From Bacteroides sp. M10 (GTDB taxonomy: Bacteria > Bacteroidota > Bacteroidia > Bacteroidales > Bacteroidaceae): 64,000 nt of DNA. The translations under genes and the position numbers were made by a program. Positions 53,798 to 62,012 of the stretch are shown one piece after another (the first letter of the stretch is position 1; each line of letters opens with the position of its first letter). The stretch covers positions 4,670,501 to 4,734,500 of the forward strand of contig NZ_CP060488.1 in assembly GCF_014334015.1 (NCBI RefSeq). Direction: 5' to 3'. The notes beneath the pieces were generated by a model, which saw nothing but the letters and a program-made list of their open reading frames with translations, was not told where the DNA came from and searched no databases.

Positions 53798-54330
53798 GAC
53801 AGTCTTTCTTAATGAACGAACGTATTTATCTTCGTGCAGTAGAACCGGAAGATATGGACATTATGTACGAGATGGAAAATGACCCTTCCATGTGGGATAT
53901 TAGCAACTTTACGGTCCCTTATTCCCGTTATGTGCTTCGTCAATACATCGAAGGCTCACAGTGCGATGTGTTTGCCGATAAGCAATTGCGGCTGATGATT
54001 GTACGCAAATCTGACCAGTGCATACTCGGTACAATTGATATAACAGATTTTGTACCCCTTCATTCGCGGGGAGAAGTAGGGATTGCCGTCCATAAGGAGT
54101 ATCGGCAACAAGGTTATGCTACTGATGCATTGAAATTGCTTTGTGAATACGCTTTTGATTTTCTGTCTTTAAGTCAACTCTATGCACATGTCATGACGGA
54201 TAATGAAGTATGTGTAAAACTGTTCACCTCTTGTGGTTTCGTTCAATGCGGATTATTAAAAAACTGGTTGCAGGTGGAGGGTTGTTACAAAGATGCATTG
54301 CTTCTCCAATGTTTGAATCCTAAGAAATGA
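53794..54330 (+). CDS. GNAT family N-acetyltransferase (RimJ/RimL-like)
   Basis: A 178-aa acetyltransferase of the RimJ/SpeG type. RIYLRAVEPEDMDIMYEMENDP starts the fold; acetyl-CoA binding is at GEVGIAVHKEYRQQGYATDAL (R/Q-x-x-G-x-G/A). ENDEVCVKLFTSCGF-like sequence follows as in ribosomal protein acetyltransferases. Start ATG 53794 overlaps the previous stop; the ATG at 53812 is an alternative. Substrate unknown. Confidence 0.9.
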   Translation: MRQSFLMNERIYLRAVEPEDMDIMYEMENDPSMWDISNFTVPYSRYVLRQYIEGSQCDVFADKQLRLMIVRKSDQCILGTIDITDFVPLHSRGEVGIAVHKEYRQQGYATDALKLLCEYAFDFLSLSQLYAHVMTDNEVCVKLFTSCGFVQCGLLKNWLQVEGCYKDALLLQCLNPKK

Positions 54331-54334
54331 GATA

Positions 54335-54925
54335 TTAATTGAGAGTAGGCACTTGTGGGAAACGTGACCACGTTTCATACTTGCTGCCTAACTTCTCTAA
54401 AGCTTTCCGCCACATATCTTTAATATTGTTTTTCATCAGATATGATTTCTCTTCCTCGGACACCAACCAAGTGTTTTCTCTGATTTCGTTGCTCAACTGT
54501 TCGCTATCCCAACCGGAATATCCCAAGAAGAAACGAATGCATTCACTGATTTTATTCCCTTGTAATATGTATTTCTTTATTTCATCAAAATCTCCATTCA
54601 GATAAAGCCCTTTACTGATAGAAATAGACCCTGGAATGTCAGATAATGTGTGGAGATAAAATAAGGTATCAGTGGCAATAGGTCCACCTTTATATAGAGG
54701 AATCTCATCCAGATATTTAAATTCCATGATGATATCATTGAGGAGTAGTGGCAGTTGCTTGTTGATAACCAATCCCATACTTCCTTCGTCCGTGTGATCG
54801 ACCAGTAAAATTACGGATCTGCCAAACGTTGCGTCACGCAGAAAAGGTTCGGATATTAAAATCCTTCCTCTTGATGGTAACATATTATTCGATTGAATCT
54901 TAAATATGTCATAGTCGATATTCAT
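54335..54925 (-). CDS. YqgE/AlgH family protein
   Basis: A 196-aa protein of the UPF0301 family: [30 protein letters not shown] and [10 protein letters not shown] at the N-terminus, [14 protein letters not shown] in the middle and [16 protein letters not shown] near the end. Structure is known in other bacteria but the function is not. The start chosen (54925) matches the conserved region; an ATG 11 codons earlier adds a hydrophobic [11 protein letters not shown] that overlaps the terminator region. It converges with the GNAT gene, with a 4-nt gap. Confidence 0.92.
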   Translation of the reverse strand: MNIDYDIFKIQSNNMLPSRGRILISEPFLRDATFGRSVILLVDHTDEGSMGLVINKQLPLLLNDIIMEFKYLDEIPLYKGGPIATDTLFYLHTLSDIPGSISISKGLYLNGDFDEIKKYILQGNKISECIRFFLGYSGWDSEQLSNEIRENTWLVSEEEKSYLMKNNIKDMWRKALEKLGSKYETWSRFPQVPTLN

Positions 54926-54940
54926 GCCACTAAAGTAATA

Positions 54941-54977
54941 AAAAAAACGGAAAAACAATCGTTCTTTCCGTTTTTTT
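54941..54977 (-). terminator. Terminator after the aminotransferase gene
   Basis: AAAAAAACGGAAA (54941-54953) and TTTCCGTTTTTTT (54965-54977) form a perfect stem with A- and T-tracts. It stands between the aminotransferase stop and the yqgE start on the minus strand. Confidence 0.85.
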
Positions 54978-55019
54978 TCATTTTAAGAATGGCTTTTATG
55001 AATATCTGATGTCAAATAA

Positions 55020-56336
55020 TCACGCTGTCGGATGATTTTCAGCGAATAGTTTCATTCTTTCATCCAGTTGTGCGTATTGATGGTCTTTAATAAAAGAGGT
55101 ACACGCGCGCAATCCTTCCTGATGGCTTCCTGTGGTCACTAACGAGATAGCGCTTACTCCGTAGTACATCAATTCTTTCGCGAGTTCGCCACTGGTCATT
55201 CCCGGATATCCGATGGTGAAATAAAATCCGTCTGCAATCGGATCGCCCAGATCGTTGTCATATACCAGATGGAAACCGTGATGGAGGAAGATTTCTTTTA
55301 ATTTCTGTGCCCTTTCGCCATATATCTTCACTTCGTTGAGGAAATTATATTGTCCTTCATTCGCTGCTTTCAGCATGGCCGCCATGGCGAACTGTGCAGA
55401 ATGACTAGTTCCGGAAGAAAGTGCATAAAGTACACGGTGAATGAAAACCGTTCCGAAAGTTCCGCCACCATATCGTTTGGTCAGTCCCGGATAGCTTCGG
55501 TGGTATAGTTTATCAGAGATACAGCTTACACCAATACGTTGCCCGGCGTAGCTGAATGCTTTCGAGCCGGAAATCAGCAATACGTAATTGTTTGTATAAT
55601 GGGCAACCGATGGCTGGAAAGGAGGTTGATACGGCTTGCTTAAATCTTGGCGAAAGTCCATGGCAAAATAAGCCAAATCCTCCAGAACAATCACATCATA
55701 TTGTGTTGCCAATTCGCCGATAATCCGTAATTCTTCCTCTTTCAGGCAAATCCAGCTGGGATTATTGGGGTTTGAATAAATGATGGCTGATATATTTCCT
55801 TTTTTCAGATAGCTTTCCAGTTTCTCTTTGAGTTTTTCTCCGCGGTAGTCATACACATCAAATGTTTCAAACTTTTGTCCCATTACAACCAACTGCTGTT
55901 TCTGTACCGGAAACCCTGGATCGATAAACAAAATCGTATCTTTCTTTTCATCACATTGGCTGCAAGTAAGAAATGAAGCGAATGTACCTTGCATGGAACC
56001 GGTGACAGGCACACAACCCTCCGGGCTTAAATCTACGTTGATGAATGCTTTGATAAAGTTGGATGCCTCTTTCTTTAGTTCCGGCAATCCGTTGATGTCT
56101 GGATATAGACTGGCAATGCCATTTTGTAGCGCTTCAATTTCCGCTTTCACGCCTACTGCGGAAGGAGGAAGTCCCGGAACACCCATTTCCATTTTAATAA
56201 ATTCAACTCCCGATGCTGCTTCTGCTTTTGAAGCAATAGCTTTCACTTCACGAATGGTAGCTTTGGAAAAATCGACAATTTGAAACTCATTGATGGTTTC
56301 ATCAATCAGATGTCGTTCAATTGGTGTATTTTTCAT
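55020..56336 (-). CDS. Class I/II PLP-dependent aminotransferase
   Basis: A 438-aa fold-type I aminotransferase. Family marks: GSMQGTFASF, YSNPNNPSW, VLEDLAYFAMDF, and the PLP lysine in LISGSKAFSYAGQRIG near residue 260. It resembles aspartate/aromatic aminotransferases but substrate specificity cannot be read. The GTVFIHRVLYALSSGTSHSAQ block is typical of a Bacteroidetes subgroup. It has its own promoter (56363-56370) and terminator. Confidence 0.9.
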   Translation of the reverse strand: MKNTPIERHLIDETINEFQIVDFSKATIREVKAIASKAEAASGVEFIKMEMGVPGLPPSAVGVKAEIEALQNGIASLYPDINGLPELKKEASNFIKAFINVDLSPEGCVPVTGSMQGTFASFLTCSQCDEKKDTILFIDPGFPVQKQQLVVMGQKFETFDVYDYRGEKLKEKLESYLKKGNISAIIYSNPNNPSWICLKEEELRIIGELATQYDVIVLEDLAYFAMDFRQDLSKPYQPPFQPSVAHYTNNYVLLISGSKAFSYAGQRIGVSCISDKLYHRSYPGLTKRYGGGTFGTVFIHRVLYALSSGTSHSAQFAMAAMLKAANEGQYNFLNEVKIYGERAQKLKEIFLHHGFHLVYDNDLGDPIADGFYFTIGYPGMTSGELAKELMYYGVSAISLVTTGSHQEGLRACTSFIKDHQYAQLDERMKLFAENHPTA

Positions 56337-56362
56337 TCTATTTTCTATTTTATTAGTAGCTG

Positions 56363-56370
56363 CAAATGTA
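56363..56370 (-). promoter_or_regulatory. -7 promoter box for the aminotransferase gene
   Basis: The minus strand reads TACATTTG, 26 nt before the ATG at 56336. Confidence 0.55.
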
Positions 56371-56443
56371 CACGATAATTCTTAATAAACCCACTTTTTC
56401 AGAAAAAAGATACTGAAGCTATTGCAGGTTTCAAAAAAATATC

Positions 56444-56451
56444 TACCTTTG
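56444..56451 (+). promoter_or_regulatory. -7 promoter box for tRNA-Asp
   Basis: TACCTTTG lies 37 nt before the tRNA; TTGC at 56422-56425 is a fair -33 element at an 18-nt spacing. Confidence 0.65.
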
Positions 56452-56488
56452 CATCCGCAATCGAGAGAGATGCTAAAGTGAATATTTT

Positions 56489-56562
56489 GGTGCGTTAGTT
56501 CAGTTGGTTAGAATACATGCCTGTCACGCATGGGGTCACGGGTTCGAGTCCCGTACGCACCG
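56489..56562 (+). tRNA. tRNA-Asp (anticodon GTC)
   Basis: Acceptor stem GGTGCGT/ACGCACC with discriminator G, D-loop AGTTCAGTTGGTTAGA, anticodon arm ATGCC-TGTCACG-type loop with GTC, and T-arm GGGTTCGAGTCCC all fold as expected. The CCA end is not encoded. A strong terminator follows, and there is no integrase or duplicated 3' end nearby. Confidence 0.97.
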
Positions 56563-56573
56563 CACTAGGAAAT

Positions 56574-56612
56574 AAAAAATCCTCTGATTTACTAGAAATC
56601 AGAGGATTTTTT
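56574..56612. terminator. Bidirectional terminator between tRNA-Asp and fabH
   Basis: A 17-bp perfect stem (56574-56590 with 56596-56612) with A- and T-rich ends and the loop ACTAG. The nearby GATAGCGATTATCGCTATC palindrome (56621-56639) overlaps the fabH stop. Confidence 0.92.
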
Positions 56613-56634
56613 ATTTTGAAGATAGCGATTATCG

Positions 56635-57639
56635 CTATCTCTTTTTTCCATCATATCCCCATTTCACATAGATGGCTCCCCAGGCAAATCCTGCTCCAAA
56701 TGCAGTAAGAATTAGATTATCTCCTTTTTTGAGCTTATCTTCAAAATCCCAGAGGCAGAGTGGGAGAGTACCGGCACTAGTGTTGCCGTATCGTTCGATG
56801 TTGACCATGACCTTTTCGACAGGAACTTCCAAACGTTGTGTTACGGCAGTGATAATACGTTGATTAGCCTGATGAGGAATTACCCAGTCGATGTTGTCTT
56901 TGCTAAGATGGTTTCTTGCAATGATAGATTCACAGGCATCAGCCATGTTGGATACTGCATATTTGAATACAGTACGTCCTTCCTGATAGATGTAATGCAT
57001 TTGATTGTCTAATGTATAATAAGAAGGAGTACATACAGAGCCCCCCGCTTTAATGTGCAAGAAAGGCAATCCCTTACCATCTGTCCTTAACACGGCATCC
57101 ATAATACCTAAATCTTCAGTAGTAGGTTCAAGCATGACAGCTGCTCCGCCATCACCGAAAATCGGACAAGTTGCACGGTCGGTATAGTTGATTATTGATG
57201 ACATCTTTTCAGCGCCTACAACTACCACTTTCTTATAATTTCCGGAACGGATAAAATTGGCTCCAGTCTCCAGTGCATATAAAAAACCGCTGCAAACAGC
57301 TTGCATGTCAAAAGCAAAAGCTCTTTTCAGTTCCAGTCTTTCACATAAAATAGAAGCCGTGGAAGGAAAGCGGTAGTCAGGGGTTGTTGTAGCTACAATG
57401 ATCAGATCAATATCATCAGGATTTGTTTGAGTGCGTTTTATTAACTGTTTGACAGCTTTACGAGCTATGTAAGAAGTTCCCAGTCCTTCCTCTTTCAAAA
57501 TACGTCTTTCCTTAATGCCAATACGCCCCATAATCCATTCGTCGGTAGTATCTACCATTTTGGAAATCTCATCATTGGTCAAGATGTAATCGGGTACATA
57601 TCCTCCGACTCCTGTAATTACTGCGTTTATTTTTTCCAT
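56635..57639 (-). CDS. fabH: Beta-ketoacyl-ACP synthase III
   Basis: A 334-aa condensing enzyme that starts fatty-acid synthesis from acyl-CoA and malonyl-ACP. The catalytic triad is Cys116 (QAVCSGFLY), His256 (IPHQANQRI) and Asn286 ([10 protein letters not shown]). The length is normal. The usual rpmF and DUF177 genes are not directly upstream, so it may be a second or displaced fabH. It is transcribed alone, with a -7 box at 57703-57710. Confidence 0.96.
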   Translation of the reverse strand: MEKINAVITGVGGYVPDYILTNDEISKMVDTTDEWIMGRIGIKERRILKEEGLGTSYIARKAVKQLIKRTQTNPDDIDLIIVATTTPDYRFPSTASILCERLELKRAFAFDMQAVCSGFLYALETGANFIRSGNYKKVVVVGAEKMSSIINYTDRATCPIFGDGGAAVMLEPTTEDLGIMDAVLRTDGKGLPFLHIKAGGSVCTPSYYTLDNQMHYIYQEGRTVFKYAVSNMADACESIIARNHLSKDNIDWVIPHQANQRIITAVTQRLEVPVEKVMVNIERYGNTSAGTLPLCLWDFEDKLKKGDNLILTAFGAGFAWGAIYVKWGYDGKKR

Positions 57640-57702
57640 TCGTTTTATCTAGTTTTGGTAAATTGAATAAGGAGGTTCATTCGAAAATCAGAAATGCGGG
57701 CG

Positions 57703-57710
57703 CAAATATA
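57703..57710 (-). promoter_or_regulatory. -7 promoter box for fabH
   Basis: The minus strand reads TATATTTG; 5' UTR of about 57 nt. The rest of the 281-nt divergent gap shows only the box for the next gene. Confidence 0.6.
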
Positions 57711-57886
57711 TGGAAAAGAGACCGAATTCCAATAGTAGTTTGTGAAACTGTAGCCTTTTTAATTAATAAAAAGGAATATTTGACCAAATTTTGTCTAATT
57801 TTTGGCAGACGCTTTTTGTTAAAAGTAATGTGCGGTAATAGTCAGTTATTCATAGAAAAAACATTGTGTATGTGAAAATATTTTGT

Positions 57887-57894
57887 TAATTTTG
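57887..57894 (+). promoter_or_regulatory. -7 promoter box for the second DUF4248 gene
   Basis: TAATTTTG fits TAnnTTTG, with TTGTG near the -33 position at 57864; the ATG follows at 57921. Confidence 0.55.
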
Positions 57895-57920
57895 TAGATA
57901 TAAATCAAAGCATATCCATC

Positions 57921-58139
57921 ATGAAAGAATTCACAATACGCGCCTATGGCCGTATGGAACTTGCATCACTTTATTCTCCCGAACTTACCGATATCGCTGC
58001 ATACCGAAAAATGAAGAAATGGATCCAATTATGTCCGGGGCTTTTACAACGCTTGTATGACTTGGGCTACCAGCCTAACTGCCGCTCTTACACTCCTCTG
58101 GAAGTAAGAGTCATTATAGATGCATTGGGAGAACCTTGA
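57921..58139 (+). CDS. DUF4248 domain protein, second copy
   Basis: A 72-aa protein made almost wholly of the domain: FTIRAYGRMELASLYSPEL, MKKWIQLCPGLLQRLYDLGY and YTPLEVRVIIDALGEP. It aligns along its length with the 1420-1677 protein, sharing YG(K/R), ELASLY, W-I, P-G-L, YTP and (L)GEP-type positions. Function unknown. It converges with a DnaB-paralogue gene, with a palindrome cluster in between. Confidence 0.87.
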   Translation: MKEFTIRAYGRMELASLYSPELTDIAAYRKMKKWIQLCPGLLQRLYDLGYQPNCRSYTPLEVRVIIDALGEP

Positions 58140-58193
58140 GACCTGTTAAAAAAGGACAGTTGAAACATGAAAAAAAGAAGAAATCGTAAAGCA

Positions 58194-58247
58194 GCGCTTT
58201 GCATGGCCTAAAGCATAGCTTTACGACCTCTAAAGCTAAGCTTTAGA
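58194..58247. repeat. Cluster of short palindromes (AAAGC/GCTTT)
   Basis: TCGTAAAGC (58194-58202) pairs with GCTTTACGA (58218-58226). TCTAAAGCTAAGCTTTAGA (58229-58247) is a perfect 9-bp palindrome with a central A, and GCAGCGCTTTGC and CTAAAGCATAGCTTTA are further self-complementary words. It lies between convergent DUF4248 and dnaB-like genes. Multiple alternative hairpins are possible. Confidence 0.75.
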
Positions 58248-58264
58248 CCTTACAAAGCACTATG

Positions 58265-59656
58265 TTATTTTGCGGGTTCAGCAGTCGTATTCTTTTTCAT
58301 CCAATCTATTCCGGGCACGTAATCTTCCAACTTCGTCATACTCGGATCATGTCTGAAATAAAGCTCACGTGTTGCCCCGTTACGATGTTTGACAATATCC
58401 ATTACGCCCAGCCCTTCGGTAGGGTACGTACTCTTACGGTCTGTAGTACGTCCGGAGAGGGCAGGACGGGAAAGCATTAGTACGACATCAGCATCCTGTT
58501 CGATAGCTCCACTCTCGCGAAGATCGCTTAAGTTGGGACGGTTGTCCGGATGTCCTTCTACATTACGGTTTAATTGACTAAGTAGTATCACAGGTATATT
58601 CAACTCCTTTGCCAACATTTTGGCTTTACGACTGGCTTGTGCCACTTCCTGCTCACGATTTCGATTATGCTGGTCGCTTTTCATGTCACAAAGTTGCAGG
58701 TAATCGATAATGACTCCATCACATTTACCTTTGCTTTGCAGCAGTTTTGCAGAAGAACGAATGTAATCCATGCTTACGGACGGATTGTCATCAATATGGA
58801 TGGGCAGACGGGAAAGTTCTGTCGATGCTTCATGTACTTGCCGTAGTTCACTAGGAGTCAGTTGCCTACTACGAAGATGGTCAGGGTTTACTCCTGTAGT
58901 GGCAGCCAGTAACCAGCGATCTCCCAAACGCTCGCCTAACATTTCAAGACTATACACAGCGATATGATAACCGGCAGAAGCGGCAGTACGTGCCAGATGC
59001 AGCGCGAATGCCGTTTTACCTACCGCAGGACGGGCGGCAATAACGATCTCCTCACCGGGTTGCCAGCCGCATGTCAATCGGTCAAGGTCGGCAAATCCTG
59101 TGGGTAGTCCCGTAACACCGTTCTTGTTGCCGGCCACGCGGGCTTCTATCAACTTTATGGTATCCTCCATAAGTTGTGACATGGAACGGAGATGTTCGGC
59201 AGTACCACATTCATTTTCCAGCCGGTCGAGGAGGGTATGGGCATCTGCCAGCGTATCGTCTATATCAGTTGTTTCATCGGCTGCCAGTGCGAGCAGTTTG
59301 TGGAATCCCAGAATTGCTTCACGACGAATATATTTTTGTTTGAGAATCCGTGCGTGATATTCCAGGTGTGCACTTGACACTACGCGTGAACTGATGCGCA
59401 CCAGCGTATAAAGTCCTCCTATCGATTCAAGCTTGCCACGTCGGGCAAGTTCTTCTTTTATAGTCATGATATCAATGGCCTGACCGGCATGGTACAGACT
59501 CTGTAGGGCAGCATAAATATCACGATTCGTTTCTGTATAAAACACTTCCGGTCGCAATATACTTGCAACCAGTGTGATGGCTTTACTTTCCAGCAGGCAG
59601 GCGCCGAGTACAATTTCTTCGAGTTCGACGTCCTGCGGGTTTGTTATTTCACTCAT
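58265..59656 (-). CDS. DnaB-like replicative helicase (paralogue)
   Basis: A 463-aa hexameric helicase with the DnaB plan: N-terminal domain (about 1-110; VELEEIVLGACLLES), linker, and RecA-like C-terminal domain. Walker A is RPAVGKT (209-215), Walker B is VIIDYLQL, and LLSQLNRNVE and ESGAIEQDADVV follow. It is somewhat shorter than chromosomal DnaB (about 500 aa) and is paired with a winged-helix gene, an arrangement typical of mobile or phage-type replication modules. The winged-helix gene ends 8 nt upstream, so the two are one operon. Confidence 0.92.
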   Translation of the reverse strand: MSEITNPQDVELEEIVLGACLLESKAITLVASILRPEVFYTETNRDIYAALQSLYHAGQAIDIMTIKEELARRGKLESIGGLYTLVRISSRVVSSAHLEYHARILKQKYIRREAILGFHKLLALAADETTDIDDTLADAHTLLDRLENECGTAEHLRSMSQLMEDTIKLIEARVAGNKNGVTGLPTGFADLDRLTCGWQPGEEIVIAARPAVGKTAFALHLARTAASAGYHIAVYSLEMLGERLGDRWLLAATTGVNPDHLRSRQLTPSELRQVHEASTELSRLPIHIDDNPSVSMDYIRSSAKLLQSKGKCDGVIIDYLQLCDMKSDQHNRNREQEVAQASRKAKMLAKELNIPVILLSQLNRNVEGHPDNRPNLSDLRESGAIEQDADVVLMLSRPALSGRTTDRKSTYPTEGLGVMDIVKHRNGATRELYFRHDPSMTKLEDYVPGIDWMKKNTTAEPAK

Positions 59657-59664
59657 TTTCTTTT

Positions 59665-60282
59665 CTAATAATCATATTCATCCATAAATGCTTTATTTGA
59701 CAGATAGGAAGCCGCCTGCATACAATATTTGATATCCGTTAGATTATCATAATACGCATCAATGTGATTCAGACTAAGACAACGTTCGTTGACAGATAGC
59801 TTTTTCCATTCCCGGCGGGCACGGCCGATATTGGTTTTAGGCTTCCGGGTAATCTCATGATATTTTTCCCAAAACGCATCGAAAGTGATACCATCAGCTT
59901 CGGCACGGATACTTTCGCGGCGTTTCTGCCCGACCAGCAGATCGTAGTCGGGTATACGGATATGAGTGATATACGGATTAACCACCCTTTCAATAATACC
60001 TTCATCATACATCTTATTGAAAAAATACCGTGTGCGACTGCGTTTCCACCCAAATAGTTCTGCCCAATGGGCAATGGAGATTACAGATTCGCCTCGTCGG
60101 CATTGAAAGGTGTAATGGTGGACGTGGCACTCTACAGTGCTATAATTGACATGGGTTAATACCAGAATAAACGCATCGAAATAACCCGTTGCACCTTTAG
60201 TCACTTTTATTTGCTCCTCGAATAAGACTTTAGGGAAGAGAAGATAGCCCTTTTTAAGCATTTCTGCTGTAGATTTAATCAT
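59665..60282 (-). CDS. Winged-helix replication-type protein (DnaD/phage initiator-like)
   Basis: A 205-aa protein. Residues 20-105 look like a winged helix: TGYFDAFILVLTHVNYS, GESVISIAHWAELFGWKRSRTRYFFNKMYDEGIIERV. The C-terminal part (about 125-200; DAFWEKYHEITRKPKTNIGRARREWKKLS) is a helical segment of the kind seen in DnaD-like or phage replication proteins. It is co-transcribed with the DnaB paralogue, so it may load that helicase. No origin-like iterons are visible nearby. The assignment rests on context and fold pattern, not on a named family match. Confidence 0.65.
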   Translation of the reverse strand: MIKSTAEMLKKGYLLFPKVLFEEQIKVTKGATGYFDAFILVLTHVNYSTVECHVHHYTFQCRRGESVISIAHWAELFGWKRSRTRYFFNKMYDEGIIERVVNPYITHIRIPDYDLLVGQKRRESIRAEADGITFDAFWEKYHEITRKPKTNIGRARREWKKLSVNERCLSLNHIDAYYDNLTDIKYCMQAASYLSNKAFMDEYDY

Positions 60283-60306
60283 GCTTTATATTGTTTTAAT
60301 TCGGTG

Positions 60307-60314
60307 CGAAGGTA
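60307..60314 (-). promoter_or_regulatory. Possible -7 box for the winged-helix-dnaB operon
   Basis: The minus strand reads TACCTTCG, one mismatch from TAnnTTTG, 24 nt before the ATG at 60282. Confidence 0.4.
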
Positions 60315-60355
60315 GCCCGACTGGTTAAACTGTACAATTTTCAGGTTATGAATGG

Positions 60356-60546
60356 CTAAATATCATAATTTGGGCTCATGTAACGATTATGCTGATTGTG
60401 TGCCAATATTTTTGAACCTTCCCGAACGCCCTCCTGCATTCTCTTTAAACGCCCTGCTGAAGGGGGAAGCCGACTTGCTATTTCTGCACATCGACCACCC
60501 CTTAGTCCATTAATATATAAATAAGAAAAGAATGTATTAAAATACA
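60356..60546. other. Gene-free 264-nt gap containing repeat-like DNA
   Basis: The 60283-60546 gap holds GC-richer DNA around 60418-60500 (CCCGAACGCCCTCCTGC...GCTGAAGGGGGAAGCCG) unlike its AT-rich flanks. A 63-codon minus-strand frame over it resembles translated fragments I recall between Bacteroides genes, so I treat it as a dispersed repeat and not a gene. Confidence 0.45.
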
Positions 60547-60849
60547 TTATATCTTTTTCTTCATTTTCGGGACAGCGAGATATGAATTCTTTTTTATCAT
60601 TTCAGATGCGAATGCAGGCATCCCCCAGAACCTTACAATAATGGCAATTTGCTGCGGAGTGAGTGTTGTAGTATGCGGGGTGAATCCCGCTTCCGTGAGT
60701 TGGGACAGTAATACCGCATGTTCTTTGATGGTCCGGCGGAATGCTTTCACCGCTGAACAACTATACCGATAGTTGGGAAAATAAGCTACTGCCACCTCGG
60801 ACAGTACGTGGCAACCGTGAAGCAGCCAGTCAAAAGATTGATTATCCAT
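60547..60849 (-). CDS. DUF4248-like protein, divergent third copy
   Basis: A 100-aa protein with recognisable DUF4248 spacing: SEVAVAYFPNY in place of ELASLY, a central helix AFRRTIKEHAVLLSQLTEAGF, and the end block LTPQQIAIIVRFWGMP in place of TPxxVRxIIxxLGEP. A Lys-rich tail (KMKKKI) follows. It is more diverged than the copies at 1420 and 57921. Function unknown. Its own -7 box (60874-60881) is 25 nt upstream. Confidence 0.7.
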   Translation of the reverse strand: MDNQSFDWLLHGCHVLSEVAVAYFPNYRYSCSAVKAFRRTIKEHAVLLSQLTEAGFTPHTTTLTPQQIAIIVRFWGMPAFASEMIKKNSYLAVPKMKKKI

Positions 60850-60873
60850 TGTTTAAAATATTTTAGTACGCCG

Positions 60874-60881
60874 CAAAATTA
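60874..60881 (-). promoter_or_regulatory. -7 promoter box for the third DUF4248 gene
   Basis: The minus strand reads TAATTTTG, an exact TAnnTTTG match. Confidence 0.55.
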
Positions 60882-60990
60882 AGACTCGTTTCATTGGATG
60901 GAAAAACCGTTTTTCTGATGCTGGTAATTTAAATGTGAAATAAGTATGAATATTTTTAAATAAAAATCTAATTATTTAAACAATCTTCTC

Positions 60991-60998
60991 TATATTTG
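60991..60998 (+). promoter_or_regulatory. -7 promoter box for the coiled-coil gene at 61085
   Basis: TATATTTG matches TAnnTTTG. The leader to the proposed start would be about 80 nt. Confidence 0.55.
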
Positions 60999-61084
60999 CA
61001 TTCGAGATTAGATTTTATATGGCAATTTTGTCGGTTAATAATCAGTAATATCAAACCATTTATATATAACTAAATTTTATAATT

Positions 61085-61489
61085 TTGAAAGGATTAGAAA
61101 TAATAAAAGATCGTTTACAACGAAAGCGGGAACAGTACATTCATCAGGGAGAGAAAATAGAACAAATGAAGTGTACAATGCAAAACACCAGTGAGGAAAT
61201 TGAGCAACTGGAATATGTGCTTAGTGAGATGGAGCATATAGCAGATGTAAATCGTGTGCCACGAGTGGTTCCAAATGCCAGGGTGGAGGAGGTGTTTGCA
61301 TATCTCTGCCGAGTGTTTGAGTTTTTGCAGCACCGTTTAAAATTGCATTTCAAATATAAATTGGCATGCGAAGTCATCTTTGCCCGCTATCAGTTTAAAA
61401 GTCGGTTGCATACTCCCGGACGGGAATATTTGAGTTTTGCCACTATACTGACTTACTTTAAACGTGAAAGAGGAATGGCGTATGGGTGA
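61085..61489 (+). CDS. Coiled-coil protein of unknown function
   Basis: The frame gives 134 aa from a TTG at 61085; the first ATG is at 61166 (107 aa). The sequence before it (RLQRKREQYIHQGEKIEQ) continues the coiled coil smoothly, so the longer form is preferred. Residues 5-55 are a Glu/Gln/Lys-rich coiled coil; the C-terminal half (VEEVFAYLCRVFEFLQHRLKLHFKYKLACEVIFARYQF) is helical and hydrophobic. No family is recognised. It lies upstream of the GNAT-like and IbrA/IbrB-like genes on the same strand, with a 112-nt gap. Confidence 0.6.
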   Translation: MKGLEIIKDRLQRKREQYIHQGEKIEQMKCTMQNTSEEIEQLEYVLSEMEHIADVNRVPRVVPNARVEEVFAYLCRVFEFLQHRLKLHFKYKLACEVIFARYQFKSRLHTPGREYLSFATILTYFKRERGMAYG

Positions 61490-61573
61490 TTTCAAAAATA
61501 TCGAAATATAGAGATAATAGTATGAAAAACAAATGTTTTAGGAACAGAAATGACGAATTTGATATTTTTTCCT

Positions 61574-61581
61574 TATTTTTG
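61574..61581 (+). promoter_or_regulatory. -7 promoter box for the IbrA/IbrB-like operon
   Basis: TATTTTTG matches TAnnTTTG and is 20 nt before the ATG at 61602. Confidence 0.6.
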
Positions 61582-61601
61582 TGTGTCCATTTTTGAATGA
61601 T

Positions 61602-62009
61602 ATGATGCAGATAATACGATTAAAAGGAAAAGACAAACATTTATATCGGCTTTTAGCGCCGATGGTGATGGATCCCGAAGTGATACGCGCAAACAATAAT
61701 TACCCTTTCAAGACGGGCGAAGAGTATGTGTGGTTCATTGCGATTGAAGACAAAGAGGTAGTGGGTTTCGTCCCCGTGGAACAGAAAAGCCGGAAGAAAG
61801 CTGTAATCAATAATTATTATGTGAAGGCAGAAGGCACCGTACGGGAGGAAATCCTGTCGCATCTGTTGCCTGCCGTCGTTGCGGAATTCGGGCCCGAGAG
61901 TTGGTTACTCAGTTCGGTCACACTGGTACAAGATAAAGAAACATTTGAAAAGTTTGAATTTGTATCCATGGACAAGAAGTGGACACGGTATGTTAAAATG
62001 TATAGATAG
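61602..62009 (+). CDS. GNAT-like acyltransferase-fold protein
   Basis: A 135-aa protein. The strand order (EEYVWFIAIEDKEVVGFVPVEQKSRKKAVINNYYVKAEGTVREEILSHLLPAVVAEF) resembles the beta4-beta5-alpha part of a GNAT domain, but the usual Q/R-x-x-G-x-G/A acetyl-CoA loop is replaced by KAEGTVREE, so catalysis is uncertain. The start is one of two adjacent ATGs (61602, 61605); the -7 box at 61574-61581 excludes a longer form. Its stop is 3 nt before the IbrA-like gene. Confidence 0.6.
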   Translation: MMQIIRLKGKDKHLYRLLAPMVMDPEVIRANNNYPFKTGEEYVWFIAIEDKEVVGFVPVEQKSRKKAVINNYYVKAEGTVREEILSHLLPAVVAEFGPESWLLSSVTLVQDKETFEKFEFVSMDKKWTRYVKMYR

Positions 62010-62012
62010 CTT

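Noticed and set aside
56489..56640. tRNA-Asp as integration site
   Set aside because: No integrase nearby and no duplicated tRNA 3' end was seen in the window; terminator follows directly.
57663..57875. 70-codon plus-strand frame upstream of the second DUF4248 gene
   Set aside because: It overlaps the fabH promoter and has no recognisable features or its own promoter.
60356..60547. 63-codon minus-strand frame
   Set aside because: It coincides with GC-shifted repeat-like DNA and resembles translated intergenic repeats rather than a protein family.
61490..61573. Short peptide frame beginning ATGAAAAACAAATG before the GNAT-like gene
   Set aside because: Only about 24 codons, runs through the -7 box and has no support.
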